Assembly: GCF_022201045.2 (NCBI RefSeq)
Contig: NC_068558.1
Location: 7,159,501 to 7,223,500, forward strand
From: Citrus sinensis
Taxonomy: Eukaryota; Streptophyta; Magnoliopsida; Sapindales; Rutaceae
Direction of reading: 5' to 3'
DNA: 64,000 nucleotides
Positions 12,799-26,653 of this stretch are shown piece by piece (positions within the stretch are counted from its first letter, which is position 1; every line of letters begins with the position of its first letter). The notes below the pieces were generated by a model. The model was not told the origin of the DNA and ran no database searches. It was given only the letters and a program-made list of their open reading frames with translations. The position numbers were made by a program, and so were the translations under genes.

Positions 12799-14612
12799 GG
12801 TGGCTTGTTTAGTTTAGGGTTTTAAGAGAAAAATGACGACGATGGTTCAGGCCTCAGGGTTTAAGAAAGAAAGTAAAGGGGGGATTTTTAGTTTGTTTTA
12901 TATTTTAAATAAAGGGTTTATAGTTAACGACATAAACCCTACGTTACATTAGCTGTATGTTGCAGCTAAAAATTTTTAAACCCTTAGAAAAGATAATAAT
13001 TATTGAAAAGATTAATAATTTTTATAGTTTTATTTTACACCCCCAAGCTGCAGCCAGGTAATAGAACCGTTAGTCTTTTATTTTTATTTTTAAGTTCTCC
13101 ATTTATATTTATAGCAAATTTAGTACTAAATTACTCAACTTTTTTTTTCTATTTTATTTAATTGAATCTCTAACTTATTTAATCTTATATCTATTGAGTA
13201 TTTATTGATTATATTAATGGTCTCTTATTTTAATATATCATGATAATCAATATTGAAGCCTTTTATGAATTGTTTAATTTTATTAAATTCTTTACTTAGT
13301 TGATCTCTTAACTTATTAATTTATTTTATATTTCCTTCATTGAAATTATTAATTTCTAATATTTTGTTTACCCTTTCTATATCATTTATAGATTAATTTG
13401 AGCTTTCTAATTTATTTAATAAATACAGTGACATTTAATTTAATTGATTATTTCTTCACATGTTTGAATCATTGATCAGATCAAATGGTTTAAAATCTTT
13501 CGTTAAAGGTTTTGGTAATTTATTCAATGTAACATCTTTTTAATAATTCATTAGATTTCTAATATATATATATATATCACATATAATATCTCTTATAATT
13601 CAAGATACTAAATTTAAATTAAAAAATCTATGTGACATCGCTGATAGTATGTATTTAGGATGAAAAATAGATTGAATGTGTGTGTGTGTCTATGTGTTTG
13701 TTAGAAGAAAAACCTAGTCTATGTCTTAAGAGAGAAAATAAATTATAAATGTAGGTACAAAAATTTATTCAGAATTTGTGATTTTTATAAATATATAATA
13801 ACAATTTAAATCTTTATAAAAATATAGTAAAAACTTTATAAAGTTTTAAAAATAGTTATAGAAGAGATGGATGAGAAAACCATTAATTATAAAAAAAAAT
13901 TAATGAGGACTTATTTGAAAAAATAAGTAAATATATGATTAAAAATAAAATTTTCTATAAATAACAATTATACATGTACTTCGTTTTAAGTTAAAATTAT
14001 TTTTATCCATTAGATTTAAGAAATATCAAAATCAATGATCTATATTTATTGATTGTTTGTTACATTATTTGTAAGGTAAGCTTTGCCAAATTAGAGAACA
14101 TCATTCCTTAACAATCTAATAAATTTTAAAAATTAAAAAAAAAATTATTCAACGCCCAAATTTGATGAAGGAAAAGAATGTTGGCATGAACATGGTTTTC
14201 CATGTTTTTAAAAGTATTTTTAAATTCCCATTTTCCCCAACTGCTGATGCCTCTAGCCGTACATAAGATTCTTTGCTTATAATTTCAATATTCAGTTTGA
14301 TTTTTAAATATTTTACATTTTGTCACGTTGATAAATCACAAGCATAACATATTTCATTCCTGCTAACCTATTCCTTCTAAAAAATTTCTCCAGAATCCAT
14401 GAAATAAAGCAATTTAATTTCAAAGAATAAATAATTCAAGAGAAACAGACCCACAAATTAGATGCCACCTACCTACCACAAAGTTCCACGACCATTTTGT
14501 CGTAAAGAAAAGTTGTTTCATGGCATGGAAAATTGAGGCTCACACGAATAATATCACCAGGAAAGAAAGAACAAATTTCAACTCGGGGCTCTGATGCGAT
14601 GTTTTAACAGAT
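12799..14612. other. AT-rich intergenic region between divergent genes
   Basis: Holds the helicase promoter and 5' UTR on the minus strand and the upstream region of the dehydrogenase pseudogene on the plus strand. A (TA)n tract lies near 13563-13577 and a short (TG)n tract near 13678. The remainder is very AT-rich with no coding potential and no clear inverted repeat that I could see. Confidence 0.5.
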
Positions 14613-15920
14613 ATGGAGGAAACCAATACCAGAAGCACAGCAAAAAGGTGTGTACATCTCATGGTTCAAGAAAGAAACTTGTTCCTTCTCACAAGCCAAG
14701 TTCACAGTTCCATCTTTGCAACATGCACTGTTGATTCAGGAATGCCGTTGTGACCGGAGCAAACAAAGGAATTGGACTGGAGATATGCCGCCAGTTAGCA
14801 TCTAATGGAGTTGAGGTCATACTGACCGCTAGAGATGAGCAAGGGGGGATCGAAGCTGTCGAAAATTTAAGACAATCTGGTGTTTCTAATTTTGTATTTC
14901 ACCAGCTTGATGTGAAGGATTCTGCCAGCGCATTTATTGAAACTCACTTTGGAAAGCTTGATATCCTGGTAACAGACCTGATGTTTTAGTATGGCATCAG
15001 TGCAGGTATAATTTTCTCGGGAAATTGTAAAATGCTCTTTTCACTTCTACGCAGGTGAATAATGCAGGGGATGGTGGAATAATTATGAACAGTGAAGCTT
15101 TCAGAGCATTCAGGCCAGTGGACAGAAGGTCTGTAAAGTATTTATTGATCTGAATTCGAGCTACTACCTTGCAGCATCTGTTGTTTTTCTTCCCTATTTA
15201 GTTACATAAGCACAAAATGTGATGACATACAACACATTGCAATATGATCAAATTTCATGTTTGATTCATGCAGGTTACTGAAAATAATGCTAGTTTGTTA
15301 AAGGGAATAATGGACCAGACATATGAGAAGACAAAAGAATGCCTGGAGACAAATTTCTATAGAACCAAAAGGGTAACTGAAGCACTTCTTCCCTTACTGC
15401 AGCTCTCCAAGTCAGCCAGAATAGTGAACATGTCTTCCTTCTATGGACAGCTAAAGGTAATTAAAGAAATGGGACAAACCAATTATGTTTATTTGAAATT
15501 TGAAACAAATAATTCTGTTACGATTATTGCTTCTTGTTTCAGTATATCGGCAATGAAAAGGCTCAAGCAGAACTTGGGAATATAGAGAGCCTAACAGTTG
15601 AGCGGCTAGATGAGACTGTGTAATGGTTTTTGAGGGATTTCAAAGAGAATAAGCTGCAGGCTAACGCCTCGCCTATAACTGTATCTGCATATAGAGTATC
15701 AAAAGCTGCAGTGAACGCTTAAACAAGAATCATAGCAGGTAAATATCCCAGTTTCAAAGTAAATTGTGTTCATCCTGGATTGGTAAAAACAGATATGATT
15801 TGTAACACCGGAAGCATGACTGTTGAAGAAGGCGCTAGAGCTCCTGTTATGTTGGCTCCGTCACCTGATGATGGTCCTTCAGGCCTCTTTTATGATGAGA
15901 TGAATGTATCTAGCTTCTAA
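14613..15920 (+). pseudogene. Short-chain dehydrogenase/reductase (neomenthol dehydrogenase/salutaridine reductase-like), two in-frame stops
   Basis: Five exons, 14613..14647, 14740..14968, 15055..15132, 15274..15456 and 15543..15920, have GT..AG introns and would encode 300 residues, a usual length for this family. NAD(P)-binding TGANKGIG, the NNAG motif, the MSS catalytic serine region and the YRVSK active-site motif are all present. However, exon 5 has TAA at 15621-15623 (codon 202) and TAA at 15720-15722 (codon 235). At the second site the family usually has Tyr, so a single base change would explain it. The first stop lies before the catalytic Tyr225 and Lys229, so any product would lack the active site. 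Family members reduce carbonyls in terpenoid or alkaloid metabolism or detoxification. The exon structure and both ends are intact, so the loss looks recent. Sequencing error or a null allele is possible. Confidence 0.85.
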
Positions 15921-16326
15921 TCTAGTAAGTAACAGGGCTAGGAGACATTTAATCATTGTTTAACAAAATTGAAAGAAATGTAAGCTTTGAAGTTTCCTGT
16001 TTCTCAATATTTCGATCTAAACATGTTAGACAAAGATGCAAAAGTAATACTTTGATACTCAAAAGATGAAATAATTACAGATATAGCATTGCCACATTGT
16101 TTCAAGGTCATCAGAAAGAAAAACATTCACTTAGTATTCAATGCTTCAGAAAGAAAGCCTCTAGCCACTAACTTTTGAATCATGACGGGAGAATAATGCT
16201 CACTTATCTCTCTGTTTTGCTTAAGAATATTAAGGTAAATTCTCTCAGGTCAAAGCATGAGAACCTTCAGGAACAGTACTTGATTCCTTCTGCAGAAAAG
16301 ATTTGAATTGCAGGTGCGGCATTTTT
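15921..16326. other. Convergent 3' flanks
   Basis: This 400-base stretch separates the dehydrogenase pseudogene (+) from the tetraspanin stop codon (-). It should contain the 3' UTRs of both. No other gene or repeat was seen. Confidence 0.5.
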
Positions 16327-19300
16327 TTAAATTTTTGAGCGGCTTCTAACAGCATTTCTCCTTGCGCAGCATCCCACAAAGTATACAATTGACTGACAGT
16401 GAAAAATTGACATGAGATAAATCAAGAACAATCGTTATTGACAATTATAGATATACCTGAATAAATGAAGCAGCAATGCATGGTGTCAAATTTCTTAAAC
16501 AGCCTTGCCAGAAGGAAGAATATAAAGCAACACACTGCTTTTATTATATGAAGATAATTGGCGTTCAATAAACTTGTAGCAGCAATTCAAGTCAGTTTAT
16601 CTCTCACAATAAAATTTCAAATCGCATTTTCACATAAGCAATAATAGAGGTGTATTCAAATTTTTTTATTTTTAATAAGTTGGCTTGATTAATGATAGAA
16701 AATAGCATGATGTCTGTCGCAAAATGGTGAATGGTTAGTTTCTTACCAAAACAACAAAAAGAATCAAATTAAAAATAGCCACAACTCTCCACTCAATTTT
16801 CATGTACTGTGCAACTCCAGCCCTGCAAAATGATTAAAGAAACATTGAGGATATCTGATGAAAAAGGAAAGGGAAGATGGGTAAAATGAAAAATGGATGA
16901 TATTTACTTGCAGGAATCACAATTGTAGCACTTGACAGCCCGTGAATTTTTGTAAAGCTTGCAGTCCTTGTTGGAACTAGTGGGATGAAAGCTCAAATCA
17001 TAGTATGAAGCATTGACAACTGGATAACCGCATCTAGGAATACAGATAAATCCCAACGAAAATTATATCAGTCCAACAGAAGTTTTCATCACATCAATAC
17101 ACTAGGGTATTTAGACGCTGAAGACAATCACTTAACTTACACTGTTACACAGTTATGAATGAAATGAATTGGAATGAAACATAAAGCAACCAAGGAACCT
17201 ACTCAAATGGTGGTCGACAGCAACCGGCTTCAATGGGGGTCAGTTTTGCAGATTTAAATTGTTTAAGAGTCTGTGATCAACAAGTAAAAACATTGAAACT
17301 TATAAAACAGAGATAGATAAGAAAGACAAAGCTTGAAGTCGAACGTGGACCTTATATTTTTTTGATAGATTATTGCAATCCTCAGATTTTACAAGACAGC
17401 TCTTCAAGCGCTTCCAGTTCCCAGGATTATTCAGCTGCAACAAGACAAATCTAAGAATAATGGACAACAAACTTCTCTCTCGCTCTCTCATGGGAGTGGG
17501 GGAAGGGGGATTGTACAAACAAATTGTAGATATCAAATTCCACTCTCTGTCTTAGAACCATACATCATAGAGAAAGAAACATTACATGATTCAGAAACCA
17601 TGAACTGTAATCTTTAAGTTGATACTCCTTGTACCTAAAACAATAAGAAGTTAACAGTTGTTAGCATACCAATCCCAGCTGACTAATAAAAAAAAATAAC
17701 TGAACATGTGCTGGCTTATTCATTTATATATCAGTATATCACTAGGTGATACAGCCCAATCTGCTGACAAGTACAAATATGTGGCTGTTATCTTGTCAAT
17801 GTGAGTCAAAGCTACATATGAAGTGGAATTTCCTAACCAAAAGCAAAAATCAGAGACAACAATTTTCTTTAAATGAATTAAATTGTCTTACCTCAAACCA
17901 GCAACACTATGGCCCGATCCATTATTTGTTATGATAAATCTACAACAAATGGAAATTATCACTTGTTACAAGGATGCAAGAGATTTGTTTTCAAATTAAC
18001 AAAACATAAAAACGCGGCCTAGTAAATTACTCAATTAAGATGGGGAGGGTCATCAACAGGAGCTTACATCTCTAGCGAAGTGCTAAAGCCTGGGAGGCTA
18101 AAGCATGCTAGTTCATTGGTCACTATTTACCATACAACGGCTGGGGATTGAAGAGACATGCAGAAGAAACCTAAGGCCATGTAGCACTTTCAAGATATAC
18201 ATTTGTGAACCATCATATTTCTCTTCAGGTCATTGAAACCATGGAGAAATAACTACATGATCATTGGTTCCTTCTTCTTCAATTTGAAACAAGTTTAGCT
18301 ACACAATCCTTATTATATATACTTAATAAATTTGAAGAAATACTGTTCTAACAATCTGTGAGAAAATAATAATATTTTCAGCTTTCCCCCTGTTCATATA
18401 TATAAAAGGATATTTCCAACTGTACCATGATGCTACTCAGTTACATTTTTGGCCATAAAGGCTTTGTGAACTATAAGATATACAACTTAAACAGCCCTCT
18501 GCATCTGCAGCCAGAGGCACCCCATTTTTCACAAGCATCATAAACCTCCAACAAACCAGAAAAGCAGACATACACAATTTCACGAAGAAAATGGAGCAAC
18601 AATATATGGACTTGAGTTCAAAAGCACTTATGGCCTCGACAGATACACATAGTTCAAGACAAATGTTATCATGTATCTAGAATAAAATTAGGGTGAGAAT
18701 AAACTTCAACACTGCAGCAAAAATACTTACGCCAATACTGTGAATACCAAAATTGCCACCAGAACAAGACACAACATGATGAGATACTGCAAGTAAGAAG
18801 TCAAGGAAGTGTTTTGCAGCTAAAAATAGGATTTGGATAAAGCAAAATGATCATTTGCAAAAATAAGGATACAATCCACAAAAGGATAGTGTTGTTCTTC
18901 AATGCTCCCAAGAATCCAATTATAGATCTAGAATCAAAAGAACAGGAGCGTGCATCAGTAATACCATATACAATAATATCATAAAAGGATTCTTAATTTC
19001 AAAATTGAAATCTTACATTATGAAGATCAATGCACCAAGGCCTAGGACAGGAAGAGTGAGGGACCTCCGACAGTTGTCATGATGAGTGCTCATCCACACC
19101 CCAAAAATTATAATAGTTATAGCTAAAAGCTGCACATTAGAGATATAAATAAGCATGAAATCACAAGAATGAGCAAGATACAATCCAATCCCTCATTTCC
19201 ATTTCTTTTAAGTTACAGCTATTAAACAATATAACCCACTAGATCAAGTAACTCACGCGCCGCGGAAGGGGGGGTGGGGGGGGGGGGGGGAAAAAAATGT

Positions 19301-19754
19301 TGCCTTAGGATAAACCAAGATAGAGGTTTAAAACTTGTATTTTGCTATAATATATTACCAAAAAGAAAAAAATCTAATACAGAACTAGAAAAAGAAAAAC
19401 AGCATTAACAAATCATCAATGCATAAGAATATTGTACAGAAATGGACCAAGTAGACAACAAACAAACTCGAATGCCAGAAATCCAACGACAAATAAAACG
19501 GTAGCAAAATACATAACCAAAGGAACAGAAAACAAACCCATTACAACCCAGCTGACAAGATAATGACAGTAAATCAAGATATGGAGCATGCATAAAAAAG
19601 GGTCACTAGATAATGCAACAAGGAACGAAATTTGCGAGACAAAAAACCAAATGTAAAATGAAAAGAAATATAATAAATTTTTAAAAGAAGAAACGCATAC
19701 CATAGTGAGAAAGTTGATCCATCTGATGATAAAAGTGCTTGTTCCCATACCCAT
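16327..19754 (-). CDS. TET10: Tetraspanin-10
   Basis: Eleven exons: 19754..19701, 19129..19017, 18927..18873, 18786..18731, 17939..17892, 17634..17586, 17434..17351, 17270..17203, 17033..16908, 16822..16747 and 16392..16327. The joined frame has 264 residues. Four membrane segments are visible: the N-terminal FIIRWINFLTM..IIIFGVWM, LPVLGLGALIFIISIIGFLG, the IYLIMLCLVLVAILVFTVLA helix, and the C-terminal VVAIFNLILFVVL..VYFVG helix. The large outer loop between helices 3 and 4 holds the plant tetraspanin GCCRPP motif (169-174) and further Cys residues (CYNCDSCK) for disulphides. The short cytosolic tail has a CCARRN juxtamembrane site that could be palmitoylated. Tetraspanins organise membrane microdomains. 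The start MGMGTSTF matches the Arabidopsis protein as I remember it; an in-frame ATG five codons upstream is less likely. Confidence 0.9.
19261..19297. repeat. Guanine homopolymer tract in a TET10 intron
   Basis: A nearly pure run of about 25 guanines followed by adenines lies in the first intron of the tetraspanin gene. It is listed as a simple repeat. Its exact length is likely to be unstable or poorly assembled. On the sense (minus) strand of the gene it reads as a C-run. Confidence 0.7.
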
Positions 19755-21132
19755 TTTTGCTTGCTTCATCTGCCGGACCACCACCACCACCACCACTCTC
19801 TCTATCTAATTGAATAAAATAAAAATAAACTTTAAAGCAAAGCAAGAAGAGGAGACAGAGATTTTCTGACAAATATAGACAATGAGTAGAAGCTTCAGTT
19901 GCTTGTGAGCTTCTTGTCTGAACTGGCACTTGAAGTATAAGAAAAGAGAAGTGGGCAGGCAAAGATAGAAACAAAGGAGGACTGTGTAGGTGGAATAACG
20001 TGGAAAGAGTGAGGGTATCTTTGTCAATGTAAAAATACATGCACATAATTCGCGTTCGACTCGTCACACTCAATATCGTAACACGCCACGACATGAAAAT
20101 ATCGGATTTAATGATTCATGCTCATCTAACATCCGATCTATCTTTTATTCTCCGTCTCAGGTGTTTTGGTCAAACTAACGTTGACCCATGTCATTCAGAC
20201 AAGACACGCCACCTTTTTGTCTTTTAGTTTTTTTTTTTTTTATTTAACACTGTGTGTTGGTATTTTCATTTCAGTAATTAAGATGTCAATAATGGTAAAT
20301 AACAAACAAAATCTTACGCGTTCAGGAATTCAGATAAATTTACCGACCGGTATTTTTTTCCCTCAATTTAAAATTTTCCCATATTATTTACCAATTTTGA
20401 TCCCTTAGAACACGATCGGCACCAGCCAGTTCTTTATTTGTTTGTAGATTAACAAAATAAAAGTAAATAAATAAATAAATAAAGGCTATATCAAGAGAAT
20501 CTCAGTAATAACTACTAAATGATCTAATAGCTTATGCATTTCACTCACATAACAACTATAGCATTACTACTTACTTTTAACAACATGAAAAAATTAAAAA
20601 GGAAAATGTAGCTGTTGTATGAACAGTCGATCGCCATCCCCTGTCAAAACTCTCCCATGAATGAAGTAAAAAAGAATTTGTAGCACAAGATTTTCATTCG
20701 TTTCTTTCTTTTTCCTCTTATCATATGTCTGGACGCCTGCCAGGATCACCTGCATTCTCGAGATAATGTCGTGGAGATGTCTTCCGTAGAGGCTTACTAC
20801 GAAAATGAAGCAATTTGACAACTACCATCGAACAAGAATATACTATTCGACTCTGTTTGTGCAAGATAAAATTGTTGATTTCATTGCTTCTTTATCCAAG
20901 GATGCTTGCACTATTACCTGCCCAAAATAGAAAATGGATTGATTATATTCTTTATAGCATTCACTTCTTTACTTCTTCGACATTACTAAAAATTAAAGAG
21001 GCCTACCAAATTTTAGCCATATTAAGTAAAAAGGCTGTACAATATAACTCTTATTGAAGGGAAGCCTAATTTTAGCATTATAGATACGACCACCAGATCT
21101 TCTAAACTAACAACAATAATAATATCATCAGA
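19755..21132. other. TET10 5' UTR and promoter, then the 3' flank of the S1-protein gene
   Basis: Immediately upstream of the TET10 ATG (minus strand) is a CT-rich leader up to about 20000. Open frames here are out of phase with TET10 and are not supported. From about 20590 to 21132 the sequence probably includes the 3' UTR of the S1-domain gene. There is a T-rich run near 20228-20240. No further gene was recognised. Confidence 0.45.
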
Positions 21133-24100
21133 TTAAGTTATGAAGATCTTCACCTCTTGCACTTTGTTCCCTGATCGAGCAAGTAACTTGTACTGATTCT
21201 CGAACATTGTTGACATATAAACCTGCACCATAAGGAAAGTTGAAAGCAGAAAATTTATTCAACTGATTCTGGCTAGAGAAAATAAATAGGAGACTACAGA
21301 GCGACTGACATTTTTTCCCCCCATATATCATCAAAAAAGAATTGCAAAGTCAGAGAGCTAACACCACAATGGATGTACTAAATATAATAGTTAAAAGTGG
21401 AGCCAAGCACTGGACCGTGCATTGCTCTTGTACAATTCGACGCCGGTTCTTAGGATAAAAATGAAAAAATAATAAAGAGTAAGGTTTACTGAAAGGTAAA
21501 ACTGTTTAGGTGAAAAGAAAACAATTCATTCTTCTAAATAAAATCAGGCCGTGTTTCCAAACCAGGAACAAACAGAAAGGCAGTCCACATGATTATTGGT
21601 AGAAGACATGCACACAATAACATGATCTGGTGCAACAATTCAATTTGCAAAAGTATATAATTCAATGGTTCGACAAGTTTTCGCAGAACATTGTCAACAT
21701 TTAAGTTGAAAGTTTTCAAAGAACAATTCTATTTAATCTTTTTCATGAATTATTAAATCCATCACTGCTAGATTCTAGCTGTTAGGGTCTTCACCTGAAA
21801 TGTCGGAGCTAAACCAGGGCTTACAAAGAAACGGCCTTTTGATACAGACTCAATCCCATCCACCTTTTGCAGTTCTCTTATAAGAGATTCCACATCAGCC
21901 CACTGAAAATTTGGGAAACAAACTGTCAGTATCAATTACAGAACAGAAATAGACAGAAATTTTATATATATACCCTCTAAAGAGCACCCTATATTTTGCA
22001 AAGATGCACATATTGCACGAAGATAGGAAATTGAAATCTGATATGTTAGTTTCTGTCATAAAATCTCATCATATTCATGGGCAGAAACAAAAACCTCAGT
22101 ATCGGCTTGAGCAGCTTCCAATCTCCCATCCAAGGGATCACGACCACCAACCACAGACTCCAAGGCATCAGTCAGTGGATCCGGCTGCCACAGGATACAT
22201 AAATTTAATATCTAATCACGTTATTTCCTGAAAATAAATAGAAACTTGCACAGTGAAAAAGTTAGGTGAAATACCGTAATCTCCTTCAATGACAGAAAAA
22301 TGCGCTCAAGTGCAAAATCTAGTTGATGAACTTTTGCCTCCACAACCTGAAACCAGAAAAATTACCTTCAAACTGAAACAAGATCTGAAAAGAGGTAGCT
22401 AGTAATGAGGCCAGCGTGCACATGTCTTAACAAGTTCAAATAAAAAACAATGCATCAAAACAACATGGAAAAATGTAGAGTATGATTATTGGGCAAGAAG
22501 ATCAACAGAATTTAGGCATACCACTTTTAGTAAACAAGTCTGTATGGCAGGGAACATAATAAGCAAATATTTAATGAAGTAAAATTTAACCACAAACTAA
22601 ACTGATATACCTGCCCAATTTTGAAGTATGATGCCGGGTCCAAAGTGGCATCCCATGACACTTCGGTCTGGTGAATTAAAGCAGGCACACCTTCAACCTG
22701 TATCAAAGTAGCTGAGTCAAATGTAAATTAAAAGGGAATGGTTCTAAGACGTTAGAGTCTTTGGCTCCATGGAATTGAACTTATTAGAAAATCAACAGGA
22801 GGATGAAGCTTAAAATCGACAAGGTCCTTTATGACAGACTACTAATGAATCACTTCTGCAGATATATGCCACTCAAATAGCAATTCTATGATAACAACAC
22901 AGATGACAAACTTAAATTTGAAAAAAAAAGGCAAATATGTAATTCACCTCAACAAAAACACCAAAATAAGTTATCTTCTTAATGCAGCACTTCACTATAT
23001 CTCCAATGCGAAGTTTGGCCTGCAATATTGAACGGCATAGAAGTTCTCAGACTTCAAATATCAAACAGAAACTAGCTATGAGTCAATAAAAATGGTAGCA
23101 ATTTGAGTATTCAGAGAAGGATTTTTATTTCATGGTCTATATGTTTTCTTTCAAAATATATTTCCAGAAATTTTTAGTTCATTCAAAGCCAATTTCCAAC
23201 ATATATCCTACAAACTTCATATTATAAAGGGAACAAAATAAGTCAAGAAAACCTGTTTTTGCATACATCTCACATGCAACTTAACCAAAGTACTCAAGAA
23301 TTTGAATTTGGATGGGGGTGTTGGCAAGTGGGGAGTGGGAAGGGAGGGAGATATGAACAGAAAAGTTCCCCTCTTAAGCTATATTTGAGGTACTCATATA
23401 AAGGGATCTCACTTCCAGAGGATAAGTTTAATAGCCTCTTAATTAATTAAATATAAGTACAAGTACAACTATTAAACTTTAACAGCCTAAATGTATAAGA
23501 AGAGATACAGTGTATGCTGTGAAGATATTACAGATTATTTTCAAAAACATTAGAGTTAGTATTAGAAAAATGAGGAACAGAAAGCATTCGAGAAGTATTA
23601 CAACTAAGGTAACTTCTCACCATGAGACTTCTCTTTTTCTCGACCAATTCTTCCCTTTCTTTTGGTCTCACAGAAACAATAAGTTTTCTGAATTTCCGGT
23701 CAGCCATTACAACATTCACATTGATTTTCTGCAAAGAGAACTTTCATCAATATTGCTTTCACCATTCTTTTTCCCCAAATATGAAAATTAAGCAATGCGC
23801 AATGTAGAAACAGGTAAGATTCAAACATCAAACTTTATCTTTCAGACCTGGCCAACAAATGATAACAAGAATTTCAGTTTCTCTTGATCGTATATTCTAA
23901 GAAGATCATCCAATTTCATTTCTGGGGAAATTTCTCCCTCAATTTCTTGATTGCTTTCCAAATCTACACTTGAGTCAGGAGTAGAAGTCTTATTTTGCAT
24001 ATCACGATTTCCAATGATTGCTAAACTTTGCCTGTACATTGATGGGTCTAAGCCCTTCCCTCTCAACCATGTTTCAAATGCTAAGAACTTCCACTTGGTA

Positions 24101-26653
24101 GCAAGATTTCGGTAAGGCAAAAATCCAACCAAAGAGCCAAAAGATACCTTCACAACATCAAATCATATTCAGAACACCAGATGGATATTCAGTTTTGCAA
24201 CGAAAATGGTAAAGAAGAGAAAAAGAAAAACCTTGTTAAGTGCTTTTGGTAGCATACTTACAGCAAAACCTCTGGTGCTAGCACTTATTAACTCTACTTG
24301 TGTTCTTTCTCCCGTCTTAACTAGACTTTCAGCCCTCGCCCAATCTGCACCTTCATGTTCCTACAATTCAATAATGCGGCCAGCATTATCACAAAATGTT
24401 TGTCAGCAAAAGAATACAAATGGTCAGGATTGGATTATATTTTGACCTGCAAAGGTGATGTAGAATGGAGATTATTAAGCTTGATATCATTCAGAGTACT
24501 CTCAGAACTCATGACAATTGCCTCCTCTCTTTCTTTAATGGATTGGTCTAATCTATAACAAAACAACCTGTTAATTAAATCCAATCTACCAAGGTAATAA
24601 CTGAATAATGGAAAAATTAGAAAAGCAATTCAGATACCTCCTTGGTTTTTTTGGCAGTGAGGATTCCATAGCAATCTCCACACTGGAATCCACCAAATTT
24701 CTTTCAGATGACACATCAGCAGAAGTCTCAACCTCAGTGGACATCATTTTAATCTGCTCAGGCTGCTGCATTCCTTGAAAGATCAAGCACAATATCAGTT
24801 TCAACCTTTTTAAGCAAAATGCTCTTCTGCTCTTGCTTAGACAGGAAGAGGACGAATAAGATAAATTTAGGTGTTGAGTTGCAATATGAACACAGGAAAA
24901 AAGGAAACCCTACAGAACCAACAAATATCACAGACAATTCCAACCAAAGAAACTTTTTTCAAGCAACATGACTATATTGTGCATTACCTATGACAGAGTT
25001 ATCTTCTAGTGTAGGTTCCTCTAAGACGTTGTCATGACCCTTAACTCTGGTTTCCGCATCTCCTAATTGTTCTTGTTTTTCATCAAGATTTGCCTTCACA
25101 GTCATTGCTGAAGGCTTTTCCAATAGTGTGAAATCAACATAATTATTTTCCCCTTCTGCATTTCTTGTTTTCACCCCAGTACCATCATCAGCAAATTTGG
25201 CCTCTGCAAAACCAGAAATATCTGCTTTCTTATCATCATTTACATTTACAGTTGTTGCTTCTGGCCTTCTCAAGAGCGTCATATCACTAAACTTCTCCTT
25301 TGCTTGCTCATTCTTCATTTTCAATGACAAATTAGGTTTCATCCTCAATCTTGACGGCATATCTTCAACATCATCCGCATTGACCATAGTCGGCTTTCTC
25401 AAGATAACATTAGGGATGCTACTCTTGCTTCTATCTATTGCTCTTCTAACTGATGGGCTTGGTTTCTTTATCTGGGGCTCAAGAGGCCTATCGCTGTCTT
25501 GGGATTTGACTCCTTTCTTTGGAACTGGCCGCACCAAATTCAATCCATCTGATGAACTTGATGATGGTTTTTTTTCATCAGACACGTCAAAGGGAACCTC
25601 ATTTATTTCTGGCATTTTGCCCTTATTCTTATAAAATTGTTTTTCAATTTCAAGATAAGATGCTTCTGGATTCACTTTTCTACCCATAATCTGCTTACTT
25701 AAATGAAATTGTTGTCAGTTTCAGTAAATGAAAATCAGTCACAAGTTCAAGTCTAATAGTAGAATGTAGAAATTCATGACAAAATTTTTGTATGCTTAGT
25801 TTGGAGAACGTCATTCGTATTATTTGAACGGGAAAGGGAAAAAAAAAGGAAAAAAAAAATCAAACACAGCTTGTTAATGAGCTTGTTATGGGGTGAAACC
25901 AGTACAACTCTCCAACTCAAGATTTATTTGCCCATTTCTTGATCTTCGGTAGTAAAACATCAAAACACAGCATCAATACAAGCATAAATGTATACGCATA
26001 CCTCTAACATGCATATAATTATACATTTTTGTTAACAAAACTGAAATTACAACTAGAGACTCACACGGCTAGTTGAACACTAGAAATTCAGAGCAAAATG
26101 TTACTATATTACTATGCTTCCTTTGTTTTAAAACAATTTGCATTCCAAAAAACAAACAGGCAACAAATGTTCCAAATTTGCCTAATGAAAAGTTACTCTA
26201 AAATCCAGATCAATACTAACTCCGTTCAAGCTCAGAAATCTTTCCATTTGCTAATTTACCAAATAAAGCATCTAAAAACAACACTGAATACATGCATACT
26301 TATTACGTATGTATAAAGCCCTCCACATACATACAAACATAAATTCATGTAAACATAATAATTAAAAAGAAAAAGGAACAAGCAAAAGGGAAAGAGGGAA
26401 CCTTGGCAAGGGTGAGTTTGGGGTCTTCACCAAGCATTTTGCCAAACTTGAGCTCCATAAGGTCCCACTGATCAAACTTAGGCTCTTCTTTCGCTGCAAA
26501 TACGCAAAATTTACTTCTTTGAGGGAAATAAATGTTTTTTCTTCTTACTCTTACTCTTGTTCTACTTCTTGAGCTCGACACCGAATGAAAAAGAAAATTT
26601 TTAGCAGAGAAAGAGCTGGCAGTCGCAGTGGTGGTGACGAAGAGGCCGTCCAT
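21133..26653 (-). CDS. PDE338: Plastid S1-domain RNA-binding protein (PDE338/RLSB-like)
   Basis: Thirteen exons: 26653..26402, 25690..24988, 24773..24638, 24552..24447, 24360..24262, 24147..23848, 23728..23621, 23019..22948, 22697..22611, 22346..22275, 22184..22095, 21902..21795 and 21222..21133. They join to 740 residues. The N-terminus is Ser/Arg-rich and acid-poor, typical of a chloroplast transit peptide. A conserved block follows (FGKMLGEDPKLTLAK, residues ~70-84), then a long acidic and Lys-rich linker with repeated LLRRPEA/LLEKPSA motifs. An S1-like fold at ~410-550 is interrupted by an insertion, and a clearer S1 domain lies at 569-645 (RIGDIVKCCIKKITYFGVFVE). From family knowledge the Arabidopsis member is PIGMENT DEFECTIVE 338, and the maize RLSB protein binds rbcL mRNA in plastids. 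Binding of plastid mRNA here is inferred. All introns are GT..AG and all phases match; the exon 3 start is the least certain. Confidence 0.88.

Noticed and set aside
19681..20094. 137-codon open frame upstream of TET10
   Set aside because: It is out of phase with TET10, hydrophobic and low in complexity; best explained as leader and promoter.
25197..25634. 145-codon open frame on the plus strand
   Set aside because: It is antisense to exon 2 of the S1-domain gene; no family pattern.
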